Source: Tahibacter aquaticus
GTDB taxonomy: Bacteria; Pseudomonadota; Gammaproteobacteria; Xanthomonadales; Rhodanobacteraceae
Assembly (NCBI RefSeq): GCF_004363655.1
Contig: NZ_SNZH01000005.1
Span: 60,653-124,652 of the forward strand
DNA length: 64,000 nucleotides
Direction: 5' to 3'
A program made the position numbers and the translations under genes. Each line of letters begins with the position of its first letter. The first letter of the stretch is position 1. Under the pieces are notes generated by a model. The model had not been told where the DNA came from. It worked only from the letters and a program-made list of their open reading frames with translations, and made no database searches. Positions 46,361-57,291 of this stretch are shown here, one piece after another.

Positions 46361-47230
46361 TCAGGGGCGCACGGTTTTTTTCGACCTGCCAGGCTGCAGC
46401 AGCTGCAGCAGCACTTCGCGCTGCGGTGGCCCGAATGCACGCCGAACGGCGCTGCGCAGCAGGGCGCGATCCTGTTGCTGGCCCAGCGCATCGCCCAGCG
46501 CACGCAGTTCGTCCACCGACGGCATGCAGTCGGCGGCCTCGGCCAATACCCATTTCGCCGCGGCGCGGGTCGTCGCCGGCCAGGCCTTGTCGTGGCCGAT
46601 CTCGGCCAGGATCTGCAATTGCACGCGCAGGCGGCGTACGCGCCGGCGCCAGCGATGGCGCAAGGCCAGCGAATCGGTTTTCTCGGCGTCGCGCTGCGCC
46701 TTGTGCATGCGCGCCGCATTGCGGCGCAGCGCCAGCAGCAGGCCTTCGGCGGACAAGGCAGGCCAGGGCTCGGCCAGCAGCGCAGTCCGCGCTTTGTGAA
46801 CTTTGCGGCGTTTACGGCGAAGTTCCGGATCGCGCTGCAGCAGTTCTTCGGCCAGCTCGTCGCGCACCTGCTTGAGCCGCTGCCGCAGCAGCTTCATGCT
46901 GGCGGCATCCAGCCCCGCCGGTCCGGCCGAGGCCAGTTCCGAAACCACATGCGCATCGCGCAGGCGCGACAGGCGCTTGCACACCAGGCGTATCGCCACG
47001 GCGGCTTCGGCTGCCGCTGTCTGCGCCGCGCCGGTGCCCAGCAGCACTACCGAACGAAACCGCCGCGCCGCCTTGCGCGCTTCGTGAATGCCGGCATGGC
47101 GCTGCCGGCCGCGCCGGCGCAGCTGCGCTTCCATTTGTATTAGTTGATCCAGCGCATACGCCTGCAGCGCAGCGGACAACGGCGGTTCCCGCACATCGCC
47201 CGGCGGTAACGGGTCGTGATCCTCAAGCAT
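46361..47230 (-). CDS. CHAD domain protein
   Basis: 289 residues from MLEDHDPLPP; an upstream ATG at 47284 would add 18 residues. The conserved helical pattern with many Arg, Lys and His (HEARKAARRFRSVVLLG, RLSRLRDAHV, HRWRRRVRRLRVQLQIL) is CHAD, a polyphosphate-binding fold. CHAD often pairs with CYTH, which is not present here. It may locate to polyphosphate granules. It is transcribed away from the Zur-linked operon and does not seem to belong to it. Confidence 0.82.
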   Translation of the reverse strand: MLEDHDPLPPGDVREPPLSAALQAYALDQLIQMEAQLRRRGRQRHAGIHEARKAARRFRSVVLLGTGAAQTAAAEAAVAIRLVCKRLSRLRDAHVVSELASAGPAGLDAASMKLLRQRLKQVRDELAEELLQRDPELRRKRRKVHKARTALLAEPWPALSAEGLLLALRRNAARMHKAQRDAEKTDSLALRHRWRRRVRRLRVQLQILAEIGHDKAWPATTRAAAKWVLAEAADCMPSVDELRALGDALGQQQDRALLRSAVRRAFGPPQREVLLQLLQPGRSKKTVRP

Positions 47231-47438
47231 GAGGCGGCAGGCCGGCAGCAGGCAGGGCAGCGATGGTAACGCCCTGCCGTGCAATTTCCATTACTGGCTT
47301 CGGCCGGATCACCGCATGCGCGTACCCAGCCTGGGCAGCGGGCGCCGGATGGCACCGCAAAGACCGCGGCGCCGGCCAGGCAGGCGGCTAATCACTCGAT
47401 GTCATGAGCACGGCAGCGATAAGATCTTGACGCGTATT

Positions 47439-47453
47439 TGTTATGTTATAACA
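47439..47453. promoter_or_regulatory. Zur-box-like operator
   Basis: TGTTATGTTATAACA differs from the enterobacterial Zur core TGTTATANTATAACA at one defined position. It is nearly palindromic (left half TGTTATG, right half TATAACA) and lies in an AT-rich island 31 bp upstream of the proposed TonB receptor start. TTGACG at 47427-47432 could be a -35 element, so zinc-loaded Zur would block the promoter. The -10 element is not clear. Confidence 0.72.
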
Positions 47454-47484
47454 TCTCTATTGTTAGTCATTGTCCGGGGATGTC

Positions 47485-49688
47485 ATGCGTGTCAGGAACT
47501 TGGGTCGGCCGCCGACCTTGCGATGGTGTGTGCTTGCGTCCCTGGCCACGGCCGGCGCAGCAACCGCGGCAGATACGCCCGATGCGGCCGACTCGGCGCG
47601 GACCCTGGACCGCATCGAGGTCACCGGCCAGGCCAGCGCCTCGGCACTGGACGAGACCACCGACACCGGCTCGCGCCTGGGCCTGTCGGCGCGCGAAACC
47701 CCGGCGGCGATCGAGGTGCTGGATCAGGAACACCTGCAGCAGCGCGGCGCACGCAGCAGCATCGAAGCGCTCAACGCGACGGCAGGCGTGCTCGCCGGCA
47801 ACCTCCCCTCTTCGCCCGGCATCGCCAGCATGCGTGGCTTCAGCGGCGGTGCGATTGCGCTGCTGCAGGACGGCGTGCGCCAGACAGCCGGTCCGCTGAT
47901 CACCCGCGACCTGGACAGCTGGAGCTTCGAACGCATCGAAGTGCTGAAGGGACCGGCCTCGGTGCTGTACGGCGAAGGTGCGCTGGCCGGCGCGATCAAC
48001 CTGGTGCCGAAGCGGCCGCAGTTCGCTGCCACCCAGGCCCAGGTCCTGCTCAGCGGCGGCAGCTTCGGCAGCTATCGCGCCGCGGTCGACCTGAACCTGC
48101 CGACCGGCGAACAAGCCGCCTTGCGCGCCGTCGCCAGCAGCCGTCGCAGCGACGGCTATATCGCCGACAGCGACAGCGATGCCAGCGCCGGCACGCTCGC
48201 CTTCAGCTTCATGCCGAGCGACGCCTTGCGCGTCGATCTGGCCGTGGATCGTTTCCGCGACGACAACGAAACGCCGTACTGGGGCACGCCGTTGGTACCG
48301 TCCAGCGTCGCGCGCGACCCGGCCTCGCTGGTGCGCAGCAGCAACGGCTACGTGATCGACCGCGCGTTGCGCAAGGCGAATTTCAATGTCGCCGATGGCT
48401 ATTCACGCTCGGTCGCCGACTGGGCGCGCAGCCAGATCAGCTGGCAGATCGGCAGCACCTGGCGCTTCGTCAACGAGCTGGACTACTACGACGCCACGCG
48501 CGAATGGCAGAACACCGAAACCTATACCTGGGACGCGGCCGCCGCCAATCTGCGCCGCAGCACCACCCGCATTGGCCACGACCACGAGTATTGGATCGAG
48601 CGCGCCAGCTTCGCCGCCGACGGCGAACTGGCCGGCCGGCGCAACCGCTTCAGCATCGGCGCCGAATATAGCGAAAGCAACTTCTACAATATTCGTCGCT
48701 TCGGCACGGCCACGCCGCTCGATCCCTACGCGCCGGTGCGCGGCACCTTCCCCCGCGGCGACGAAGCCACCCTGTTCCCCGGCGCCGGCAACCGGGTCGA
48801 CTTCGATTCCGCTTCGCAGGTCAGCGCGCTGTTCGTCGAGAACGCGCTGAACCTGGGCAGCCGCTGGCTGCTGCTGGGCGGCCTGCGCCAGGATTCCATC
48901 GCCCTGCAGCGCAAGGTCATCGACTACAACAGCGGCGCACGCAGCCAGTTCGAGCGCAGCTATTCGCCGCTGTCCTGGCGCCTGGGCACGGTGTTCGATG
49001 CCACGCCGCAGACCCAGCTCTACGGCCAGTACAGTCGTGCCGTCGCGCCGGTCGGCAGCTTGTTCCTGATCTCCCAGGCCAATGCGCGCTTCGACCTGAC
49101 CCACGGCGACGCCATTGAAATCGGCGTCAAATCTTCAACCTGGCAGGACAGGCTGAACCTGACCGCCGCGCTGTACCAGCTGCGCCAGGACGACATCGTC
49201 ACGCGCGACCCGGCCAATGCCAGCCTGAGCATCCAGGGCGGCCGGCAGTCCTCGCGCGGCATCGAACTGGGCGCCTCGGCGCGGCTCAGCGACAACTTCA
49301 GCCTGGACGCGAGCCTCGCCCTGCTCGACGCGCGCTTCGACGAACTGCGCGAAGCCGGCGGCGCAGACCGGCGCGGCAACACGCCGGCCAATGTGCCCGA
49401 GCGTTTCGCCAGCCTGTTTGCCCACTACCGCATTGCGAATACGCCGCTGGCGCTGAGCCTGGGCGCGCGCCATGTCGGGCGTTACTTCAGCAACAACGCC
49501 AATACCCTGCGCGTGGCCGGCCATACCGTCGTCGATGCGGCGATCGACTGGCAGCTGCCGCTGGGCCGCCTGAGCCTGCGCGGGCGCAATCTCGGCGATG
49601 CGCTGTACGCCGACTGGAGCGGCGGCGCCGCGGACCAGCTGATCCTGGGCGCACCGCGCAGCGTCGAACTGAGCTGGATGGTGACGCG

Positions 49689-49692
<4 letters not shown>
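47485..49692 (+). CDS. TonB-dependent siderophore/metallophore receptor A
   Basis: 735 residues from ATG at 47485, preceded by GGGG. A signal peptide ends near AAATAA; a TonB-box-like TLDRIEVTGQ follows. The plug domain is complete (SARETPAAIEVLDQEHLQQRGARSS; MRGFSGGAIALLQDGVRQ; ERIEVLKGPASVLYGEGALAGAINLVPKRP) and resembles FhuA/FoxA-class siderophore receptors. The rest is a 22-strand barrel. First gene of the ten-gene operon and directly under the Zur-like site, so it should take up a metal complex when zinc is scarce. The stop overlaps the ABC gene start. Confidence 0.92.
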
Positions 49693-50401
<709 letters not shown>

Positions 50402-50405
<4 letters not shown>

Positions 50406-51787
50406 ATAGTTCACTACTGATATACGAATGGAAACTGCTCTGGCGCGACCGCTGGGCGGCGCTCACGCTGGCCGGCCTGGCCACGCTGCTGCTGGCGACG
50501 CTGCTGGCGAATGCCTGGGGCCTGGCCCGCGACCAGGCTGACAAGGCCCGCGTGGCAGCAGCGGAACGCGCGCGCTGGCTGGGCCAGGAAGCCAAGGATC
50601 CGCACTCCGCCGCGCACTACAGCATCTATGCCTTCAAGCCGGCGCCGGCGCTGGCCCTGCTCGACCTGGGCATAGAGCCCTTCGTCGGCCAGGCGGTCTG
50701 GCTGGAAGCCCATGTACAGAATGACCTGCTGTACCGCCCCCAGGCCGATGCCACACCGCTGGAACGCAGCGGCCTGCGCCATCCGGCGTCGCTGCTGATC
50801 GCCTTCGCGCCGCTGGCCGCCTTCGTGCTGGCCCTCAGCGGCGTGGCACGGGAACGTGAACGCGGCACCTTGCGCCTGGCCCTGGGCGCGGCGCGCGATC
50901 CGCGCCGGCTGGCGCTGGGCAAATGCCTGGCGATCTGGCTGGCCTTGCTGCTGGTGCTGTTGCTGCCACTGCTGCTGGCTACCGCGTTCTGCACCGGCGG
51001 CTGGAGCGGCGACACGCTGCTGCGCCTGGCCGGCTGGGCTGCCGTCATGGCCATCTATCTGGCCATTGCCGCGGCGGCGGCTGTCGCCGTGGCACTGCGC
51101 GCCCGCGGCCTGCGCACGGCGCTGGCGGCCCTGTTCGGCGCCTGGGCGCTGTTCACGCTGGCGCTGCCGCGGCTGGCCAGTTCCGCCGCCGAGGCAGTGC
51201 AGCCGCTGCCGTCGACCCAGTCGGTGAAACAGCAATTGCTCGACGAAGCGCCGGCGTTCTGGAGCGCGGAAACCTCGCGCGCCAACGAAGCCGCCATCCT
51301 CGCCCGCAGCGGAGCAGCCAGCCGCGAGGCACTCGGCGGCAACTACCGCGGCCTGGAGCTGGACTTGGCCGAACGCCATTCCCACGCCGTGTTCGACCGC
51401 GTCCTCGGCGCCTTCCACGACCGTGTACTGGCTCAGGACGCGGCCTATCGCGCCCAGGCCTGGCTGTCGCCGGCGATTGCGGCCAACCAGCTGTCGATGG
51501 CCTTGAGCGGCACCGATTTCGCCCAGCACCGGCAATTCGTCGACGCCGCCGAGCAGTATCGCCGCGCCCTGGTCAACCGCATGAACGAACAGGTTGCCGC
51601 GCACGCGCCGGACGCGGCCGGCAAGGCGCACAAGGGCGATGCCGCCCTGTGGGCCGCCCAGCCCGCCTTCGACTATTCGCCGCCGCGCCTGCACCTGGCG
51701 CAACTGAGTGCACTGCCGGCATTGGCCGCCTGGCTGCTCGTCGCCCTGGCCGGCCTGCTGTACGGCGCGCGGAGCTACCGCACATGA
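50402..51787 (+). CDS. ABC-2 type permease 1 (DUF3526-like)
   Basis: 461 residues. One N-terminal membrane helix (LTLAGLATLLLATLLANAWGL) is followed by a large periplasmic loop, a membrane region (LLIAFAPLAAFVLALSGVARERERGTLRLALG... LAIWLALLLVLLLPLLLATAFC... ) with the conserved ERERGTLRL motif, a second large helical loop and one C-terminal helix. This layout is DUF3526. Overlaps the ATPase upstream and permease 2 downstream. Confidence 0.85.
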
Positions 51788-53313
51788 ATGCGACAGAATT
51801 TATATTGCCACATGTAGAAACCGCAGCTGGACAGCCCGCCCCCTGGCGCGCACTGTTTGCCTGGGAATGGCGCTGCATCGGCCGCAACCCCTTGCTGTGG
51901 GCGGTCAGCGGCCTGGTCGCACTGGCGTTCTGCGTCGGTGCCTGGTCCGGCGGCGGCCTGCAACAGGCGCAGCAGCAGGCGCAGCAGCGGCAGGCCGAGG
52001 CCGATGCGGCCTGGATGCGCGAGACCCTGGCCCGCGTAAAGGCCTACGCGCGCCCCGCCGCGCAGCCCGCACCTTACTGGCAAGACCCCAGCGACCTGGC
52101 CGGCTTCAGCCGCTACCAACTGCGCCAGCACGCCTACAAGCCGGTGCTGCCGCTGGCGGCCCTGGCCGTCGGCGGCAGCGACCTGGCACCGTCGCGCTGG
52201 CCGGTGAAACTGGAGACGCCATTCGGACTGGAACCCGGCTACGACTTCGAATCGCCCCGCGGCCTCGCCCTGGGCCGCTTCGACCTGGGCTTTGCCATCG
52301 TCGGCGTGCTGCCGCTGGCGCTGATCGTGCTGGTGGCGCTGCTGGCCACGCTGGAGCGCGACCGCGGCATGTTGCGCCTGATCGCGGCGCAGGCGATCCA
52401 TCCGCGCCTCTGGCTAGGCGTGCGCCTGCTCGCCCTGGCCGCGTGGCTGCTGCCGCTGCTGGCGCTGGCACTGAGCCTGGCCCTGCTGCTCGGCGGCGCC
52501 GACCTCGCCGCCGCCTGGCCCGAATTCCTCGCCGCGCAGGCGCTGCTCGCCGCCTATGTGCTGTTCTGGCTGGCACTGGCCGCGGTCGTGCTGAGTGCCT
52601 GGCCCGGCGCCAGCGCCGCCCTGGGCGGCTTGCTGTCGGCCTGGCTGCTGTTCGCGCTGGGTCTGCCGCTGCTGGGCAAGCTCGCCGCCGATGCCTGGCT
52701 GCCGCTGCCTTCGCGCGTGCTGTATGTCGATGCCCAGCGCCGCATCGACGATGCACTGAACCAGCAGCGCGACAGCGTGCTGACCCGGGCCTTCCGCGCC
52801 GATCCCCTGCTGGCCCCGCATATCGACCGCATCGCCGGCCTCGACTACGCGACGCGCATGAGCTTCCTCGCGCCCGTGCGCGAACAGCAGCTGCAGGACT
52901 GGCCGGACCGCTTCGCCCAGGCCCGCGCCGCGCGCGAACGCCTGGGCCAGGCAGCCGGACTGATCGCCGTGCCGCTGGGACTGGAATCGGCGCTGGCCGT
53001 GCTGGCCGGTACCGACGCTGCGCGCCAGGCCCGCTACGAAGCCCAGGTGCGCGCCTACCAGCTGCAGCTGCGCGACTGGTTCTCTACGCGCATCCGCCGC
53101 GAGATCGCCGCGCCGACGCCGCGCCCGGCGGGCAGCTACGCGCGCCTGAATTTCACCGCCCACGCCGACATTCCCGCGTTTGCGCCCGCCGACGAACCCG
53201 CTGCCGCGCGCGTACGCGCGGTCCTGCCGCTGCTGGCCTGGCTGCTCGCCGCTGCCGCCCTGCTCGGCGCCATTGCCGGCTGGCGCCTGCGCCGCTGGCC
53301 CAAGGAGCTGTGA
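51784..53313 (+). CDS. ABC-2 type permease 2 (DUF3526-like)
   Basis: 509 residues. Same layout as permease 1: an N-terminal helix (LLWAVSGLVALAFCVGAW), a periplasmic loop with Gln-rich start, the motif ERDRGMLRLIAAQ, four further helices, a second loop and a C-terminal helix (RAVLPLLAWLLAAAALLGAIAGW). The pair should make a heterodimeric channel energised by the 49689-50405 ATPase. The stop is one base before the second receptor start. Confidence 0.85.
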   Translation: MNATEFILPHVETAAGQPAPWRALFAWEWRCIGRNPLLWAVSGLVALAFCVGAWSGGGLQQAQQQAQQRQAEADAAWMRETLARVKAYARPAAQPAPYWQDPSDLAGFSRYQLRQHAYKPVLPLAALAVGGSDLAPSRWPVKLETPFGLEPGYDFESPRGLALGRFDLGFAIVGVLPLALIVLVALLATLERDRGMLRLIAAQAIHPRLWLGVRLLALAAWLLPLLALALSLALLLGGADLAAAWPEFLAAQALLAAYVLFWLALAAVVLSAWPGASAALGGLLSAWLLFALGLPLLGKLAADAWLPLPSRVLYVDAQRRIDDALNQQRDSVLTRAFRADPLLAPHIDRIAGLDYATRMSFLAPVREQQLQDWPDRFAQARAARERLGQAAGLIAVPLGLESALAVLAGTDAARQARYEAQVRAYQLQLRDWFSTRIRREIAAPTPRPAGSYARLNFTAHADIPAFAPADEPAAARVRAVLPLLAWLLAAAALLGAIAGWRLRRWPKEL

Positions 53314-53314
53314 G

Positions 53315-55243
53315 ATGCGCCGCACGCTATTGCTGGGAAGCCTGACCTTGTGCGGCCTTGCGCCCGCCGCGGCGCAGCGCGCCGACGACAATGCCGTCAC
53401 CGCCGCCGAGGACGCCTTCGGCGCCACGCTCGGCAACGAAAGTATCGGTTTATACAGTGCGCGGCGCGTGCGCGGCTTTTCGCCGATCGAAGCCGGCAAT
53501 GTGCGCATCGAAGGCCTGTATTTCGACCGCCAGGGCACGCTGCCGCCGCAACTGGCGGAAGGCTCGTCCATCCGCGTCGGCCTGAGCGCGCAGGGCTATG
53601 CCTTCCCGGCGCCGACCGGCATCGTCGACTACCGCCTGGCCAAGGCCGGCGACCAGGGCGTGCTCAGCGCCATCGCCGCGGTCGGGCCGTACAACGGCAG
53701 TTCGTTCGAGCTGGGCATCAAGCAGCCGCTGCTGCCCGGCACGCTCAATGTCGCCGCCGGCATCGCCGCGGCACGCGAGGAGTATTACGACGGCGCCGAC
53801 GCCAACTACGTGCGCGCCGGCTTCGCACCGCGCTGGCGGCCCAGCGAGACGGTGGAAATCATTCCGTTCTGGAGCCTGTCGCGCGGCCGCGACGAGGAAA
53901 TCGCGCCGGTCATCGTCACCGCCGGGCCGTACCAGCCGCCGCAGGTACGCCTGCGCCGGCACTTCGGCCAGCGCTGGACCGACCAGGAAAGCGAAAGCAC
54001 GAACACCGGCGTGATCGCCAAGGCACGCATCGGCCAGCACTGGGCCGTGGCTGGCGGCCTGTTCCATTCGCGCTACGACGTACCGAGTGGATTTGCGGAA
54101 TTGTTCACCGGCACCACGCGCGAAGGACTCACCCGCGAGATCATCATTGCCGATCCGCGCCAGGTTTCCGCGTCCAGCAGCGGCGAGCTGCGCGCCAGCC
54201 GCAGCTTCAGCGCCGGGCCGCGCCTGCATCTGCTGCACATGGTGATGCGCGGCCGCCGTGTCGAAAGCCTGTACGGCGGCTCCGCCGCGCCGCTGGACCT
54301 GGGCCAGCGTCCGCTGGGCGAAGCGCGCCCGGTCGCCGAACCGGCAGGCTTCGTGTTCGGGCCGCGCACGCGCGACGAGGTCAGCCAATCCATCGTCGGC
54401 CTGGGCTACGAACTGCGCTGGCGCAAGGTCGGCGAACTGAACCTCGGCGTGCAGCATACCGACTACGAAAAACACGTCGCCCAGCCGGGCCTGGCAGCCG
54501 TGGCCACGCAGGACAAGCCCCTGCTGTTCAACGCCGCCGCCTCGGCCCTGCTCGGTCCGCGCCTGGCCGCCTATGCCAGCTATGCGCAGGGGCTGGAGGA
54601 AAGCGGAGTCGCACCCGACGACACCGCCAACCGCAACGCCGCCCTGCCGGCCATCCGCACGCGCCAGGTCGACGGCGGCCTGCGCTGGCAGATGACGCCG
54701 GAGCTGAAACTCGTCGCCGGCCTGTTCGATGTGCGCAAGCCGTACTTCACCACCGACGAGGCCAATGTCTATGCCATTGCCGGCGACGTACAGCATCGCG
54801 GCCTGGAAATCAGCCTGGCCGGCAAGCCGGCGGCCGACTGGAACATCGTCGCTGGCGCCGTGCTGATGCGTCCGCGGGTCAGTGGTACCGCCGTGCGCGA
54901 AGGCCGCATCGGCGACAAGCCGGTAGGCCAGGCGGGCCGCCTGTTGCGCACCGATCTGGAATATCGTCCGCCGCTGCTGCCAGGCTGGTCGTTCGATGCG
55001 GCCCTGGTCAACATGGGCGAGCGCACCGCGTCGCGCGACGGTGCCAGCACCCTATCCGGCCACACCACGCTCGATCTCGGTGCGCGCTATCGCTTCCGCC
55101 TGGGCCGGGCCAATGCCACCCTGCGCCTGCAGATTGCCAATGTTACCGATAGATACGTGTGGAATTTGTACAGCAGCAACAGCTACGGCCTGAGCGACGG
55201 CCGCCGCGTGCTGGCCCAGCTGGCGCTGGACCTGCCGCAATGA
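53315..55243 (+). CDS. TonB-dependent receptor B
   Basis: 642 residues with signal peptide (MRRTLLLGSLTLCGLAPAAAQ). The plug is recognisable from AAEDAFGATLGNESIGLYSARRVRGFSPIEAGNVRIEGLYFDRQG; the remainder is an outer-membrane barrel ending RRVLAQLALDLPQ. No classical TonB box is visible near the N-terminus, and it is not closely similar to receptor A. Its place between transporter and biosynthesis genes suggests that it takes up the product of this same operon or a related metal complex. Confidence 0.87.
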   Translation: MRRTLLLGSLTLCGLAPAAAQRADDNAVTAAEDAFGATLGNESIGLYSARRVRGFSPIEAGNVRIEGLYFDRQGTLPPQLAEGSSIRVGLSAQGYAFPAPTGIVDYRLAKAGDQGVLSAIAAVGPYNGSSFELGIKQPLLPGTLNVAAGIAAAREEYYDGADANYVRAGFAPRWRPSETVEIIPFWSLSRGRDEEIAPVIVTAGPYQPPQVRLRRHFGQRWTDQESESTNTGVIAKARIGQHWAVAGGLFHSRYDVPSGFAELFTGTTREGLTREIIIADPRQVSASSSGELRASRSFSAGPRLHLLHMVMRGRRVESLYGGSAAPLDLGQRPLGEARPVAEPAGFVFGPRTRDEVSQSIVGLGYELRWRKVGELNLGVQHTDYEKHVAQPGLAAVATQDKPLLFNAAASALLGPRLAAYASYAQGLEESGVAPDDTANRNAALPAIRTRQVDGGLRWQMTPELKLVAGLFDVRKPYFTTDEANVYAIAGDVQHRGLEISLAGKPAADWNIVAGAVLMRPRVSGTAVREGRIGDKPVGQAGRLLRTDLEYRPPLLPGWSFDAALVNMGERTASRDGASTLSGHTTLDLGARYRFRLGRANATLRLQIANVTDRYVWNLYSSNSYGLSDGRRVLAQLALDLPQ

Positions 55244-56193
55244 TGGGCGTATCCGCGCCGGCGGTATCCGGCTTCGACGAAGGACAGTCGGTCATGCGGC
55301 AGAGCGAATGCAGTGCAGACGCAAGCGGCCCGGCGGCAATCTGCAGCGGTATCTGCCACGGCACCCTGGGCGAACTGCTGCAAGGCCCGGTGCTGGTCGA
55401 CGGCGAGGTGCAGATCGGCATCGTCTCGCTGCCGGTACAGCGCTACAGCAGCATGCATTTCCTGGCCGGCGCGGCCAGCGCGCATGCGCAAGACCTGCCC
55501 GACAAGGAAAAATGCCGCCGCGCCATCGCGCTCTATCTCGACATCTACGGCGACCGCCTGCCCGGCGGACGCTGGCTGCACGACAGCGAACTGCTGCAGG
55601 GCAAGGGCATGGCCAGCTCCACCGCCGATATCGTCGCCAGCATCCGCTGCCTGGACCGCCTGTTCGGCCGCGCGTCGCCGGTCGAGTGCATCGCCGCGAT
55701 ACTGCGCCAGATCGAACGCTCCGACAGCGTCTTCCTCGATCACTACGCGCTGTACCTGAGCGCGCGCCAGCAGGTGCTGCAGCGCTTCGATCACGATCCG
55801 CAGTTTCACGTCTGCTACATCGACGAAGGCGAAGCCGTACCCACCGAAGCAGTGACACCGCAGCTGCTGGCGCACTACCGCCGGCACCTGCACGCCTACC
55901 AGGCCAATCTCGACCAGGCGCTGGCGGCATTCGCCCGCGCCGACCGCGCCGAGATCGCACGCTGCGCCAGCGTCAGCGCCGCGCTGGCGCAAGGCGTGCT
56001 GCCCAAGCGCCACTACGACGCCGTCGCCGCGCGGCGTGCGCAGTTCGGTGCCGCCGGCATCGTCGTCGCGCATACCGGCAGCCTGCTCGGCTACCTGTTC
56101 CTGCAGGCGCCGCGCAGCGAGGTCATGGGCCAGCTGGCGGCATTCTTCCGCAGCCTCGGCCACCAGTGCCGCTTTGCCCAGACGGGGTTCTGA
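55240..56193 (+). CDS. PduX-like GHMP kinase, probably L-threonine kinase
   Basis: 317 residues from ATG at 55240 overlapping the receptor stop; ATG at 55294 is an alternative. CHGTLGELLQG (39-49) and the phosphate-binding loop GKGMASSTAD (121-130) are the hallmark of PduX-type threonine kinases. The family converts L-threonine with ATP to O-phospho-L-threonine, in Salmonella for cobalamin. Here no cobalamin gene is near; instead a fold-II PLP enzyme follows after four bases, so the phosphate probably serves as leaving group for a beta-substitution. Serine instead of threonine cannot be excluded. Confidence 0.82.
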   Translation: MMGVSAPAVSGFDEGQSVMRQSECSADASGPAAICSGICHGTLGELLQGPVLVDGEVQIGIVSLPVQRYSSMHFLAGAASAHAQDLPDKEKCRRAIALYLDIYGDRLPGGRWLHDSELLQGKGMASSTADIVASIRCLDRLFGRASPVECIAAILRQIERSDSVFLDHYALYLSARQQVLQRFDHDPQFHVCYIDEGEAVPTEAVTPQLLAHYRRHLHAYQANLDQALAAFARADRAEIARCASVSAALAQGVLPKRHYDAVAARRAQFGAAGIVVAHTGSLLGYLFLQAPRSEVMGQLAAFFRSLGHQCRFAQTGF

Positions 56194-56197
56194 ATCC

Positions 56198-57256
56198 ATG
56201 TACGCGCACTATGCCGATGCGATCAAGACGCCCCAGCTGATCCGCCTGGACGACAACCTGTTCGTCGCGCGTTTCGAATCGATGAAGATCTATTCCGCGC
56301 TGGCCGCGGTAGAGCAGCTGCTGGCCGAAGGCACGATCGAGCCCGGTGCCACACTGCTCGATTCCTCCAGCGGCATCTACGCCTACGCCCTGGCGCTGGC
56401 CTGCCACAAGTACGCACTGCACTGCTACATCGTCGCCTCCAAGACGGTCGACCGCAGCCTGATGCTGCAGCTGCAGATCCTCGGCGCGACGGTGGAACAG
56501 GTACAGCCCATGGCCAGCCTCAAGCTGGACCAGAGCTTTCGCGTCGCCCGCATACAGCAGCTGCTGCGCGACAACCCGCGCATGCACTGGATGCAGCAAT
56601 ACCACGACGATATCCACTACCTGGGCTATGCCCCGGTTGCCGAGCAGCTGCGCGGCGAATTCGGCGATGCGCCACTGAGCCTGGTCGGCGGCGTCGGCTC
56701 GGGCTGCTCTACCGGAGCGATGGCGCAATGGCTGCGCGAAGCCGGCAGCGACCTGCGCCTGCTCGGCGTACAGCCGTTCGGCAGCATGAGCTTCGGCGCC
56801 GAGCACCTGCACGACCCCGGCATCATCATCGCCGGCATCGGCAGCTCGATCGCGTTCCGCAATGTGCGGCATCGCCTGTACGACGAAATGCATTGGGTGT
56901 CGTTCGAGCATGGCGTCGCCGGCTGCATCGCCCTGCTGCGCCGCCACGGCGTATTCGCCGGGCTGTCCAGCGGCTGCGGCTTTCTGGTGGCGCAGCGCGA
57001 AGCGGCGCTGCAGCCGCAGCGCCGGGTCGTGCTGCTGGCCGCCGATACCGGCCATCGCTACGCCGAAGCGGTATTCGCCCAGCACGAACACAGCGCCGAC
57101 ATCGCCGCGCTGCAGCCGCAGTTCGTCGACGACACCGGCGCGCTGAGCCTGCCCTGGTCGGCCATGGCCTGGCAGCGCCGCGGCGACCCGCAGGCGCAAG
57201 GCCCCGACTGGCCGCCGCCGCGCACGCCGCGCCGGCCGCCGCACGCCGCGAACTGA
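56198..57256 (+). CDS. CysK/SbnA-like PLP-dependent beta-substituting enzyme
   Basis: 352 residues. Lys30 in RFESMKIYSA is the likely PLP lysine; DSSSGIYAYALALACHKYALHCYIV and GGVGSGCSTG (164-173, phosphate loop) are typical of the cysteine synthase fold-II family. SbnA of staphyloferrin B uses O-phosphoserine and glutamate; by analogy and because the kinase is adjacent, this enzyme may accept O-phosphothreonine with an amine nucleophile to make a diamino acid derivative. The substrate is inferred, not seen. The C-terminal 25 residues are Pro/Arg-rich and unusual for the family. Confidence 0.82.
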   Translation: MYAHYADAIKTPQLIRLDDNLFVARFESMKIYSALAAVEQLLAEGTIEPGATLLDSSSGIYAYALALACHKYALHCYIVASKTVDRSLMLQLQILGATVEQVQPMASLKLDQSFRVARIQQLLRDNPRMHWMQQYHDDIHYLGYAPVAEQLRGEFGDAPLSLVGGVGSGCSTGAMAQWLREAGSDLRLLGVQPFGSMSFGAEHLHDPGIIIAGIGSSIAFRNVRHRLYDEMHWVSFEHGVAGCIALLRRHGVFAGLSSGCGFLVAQREAALQPQRRVVLLAADTGHRYAEAVFAQHEHSADIAALQPQFVDDTGALSLPWSAMAWQRRGDPQAQGPDWPPPRTPRRPPHAAN

Positions 57257-57291
57257 GACCGGCACCGAATGAAAAACAGCAGGAGTATACT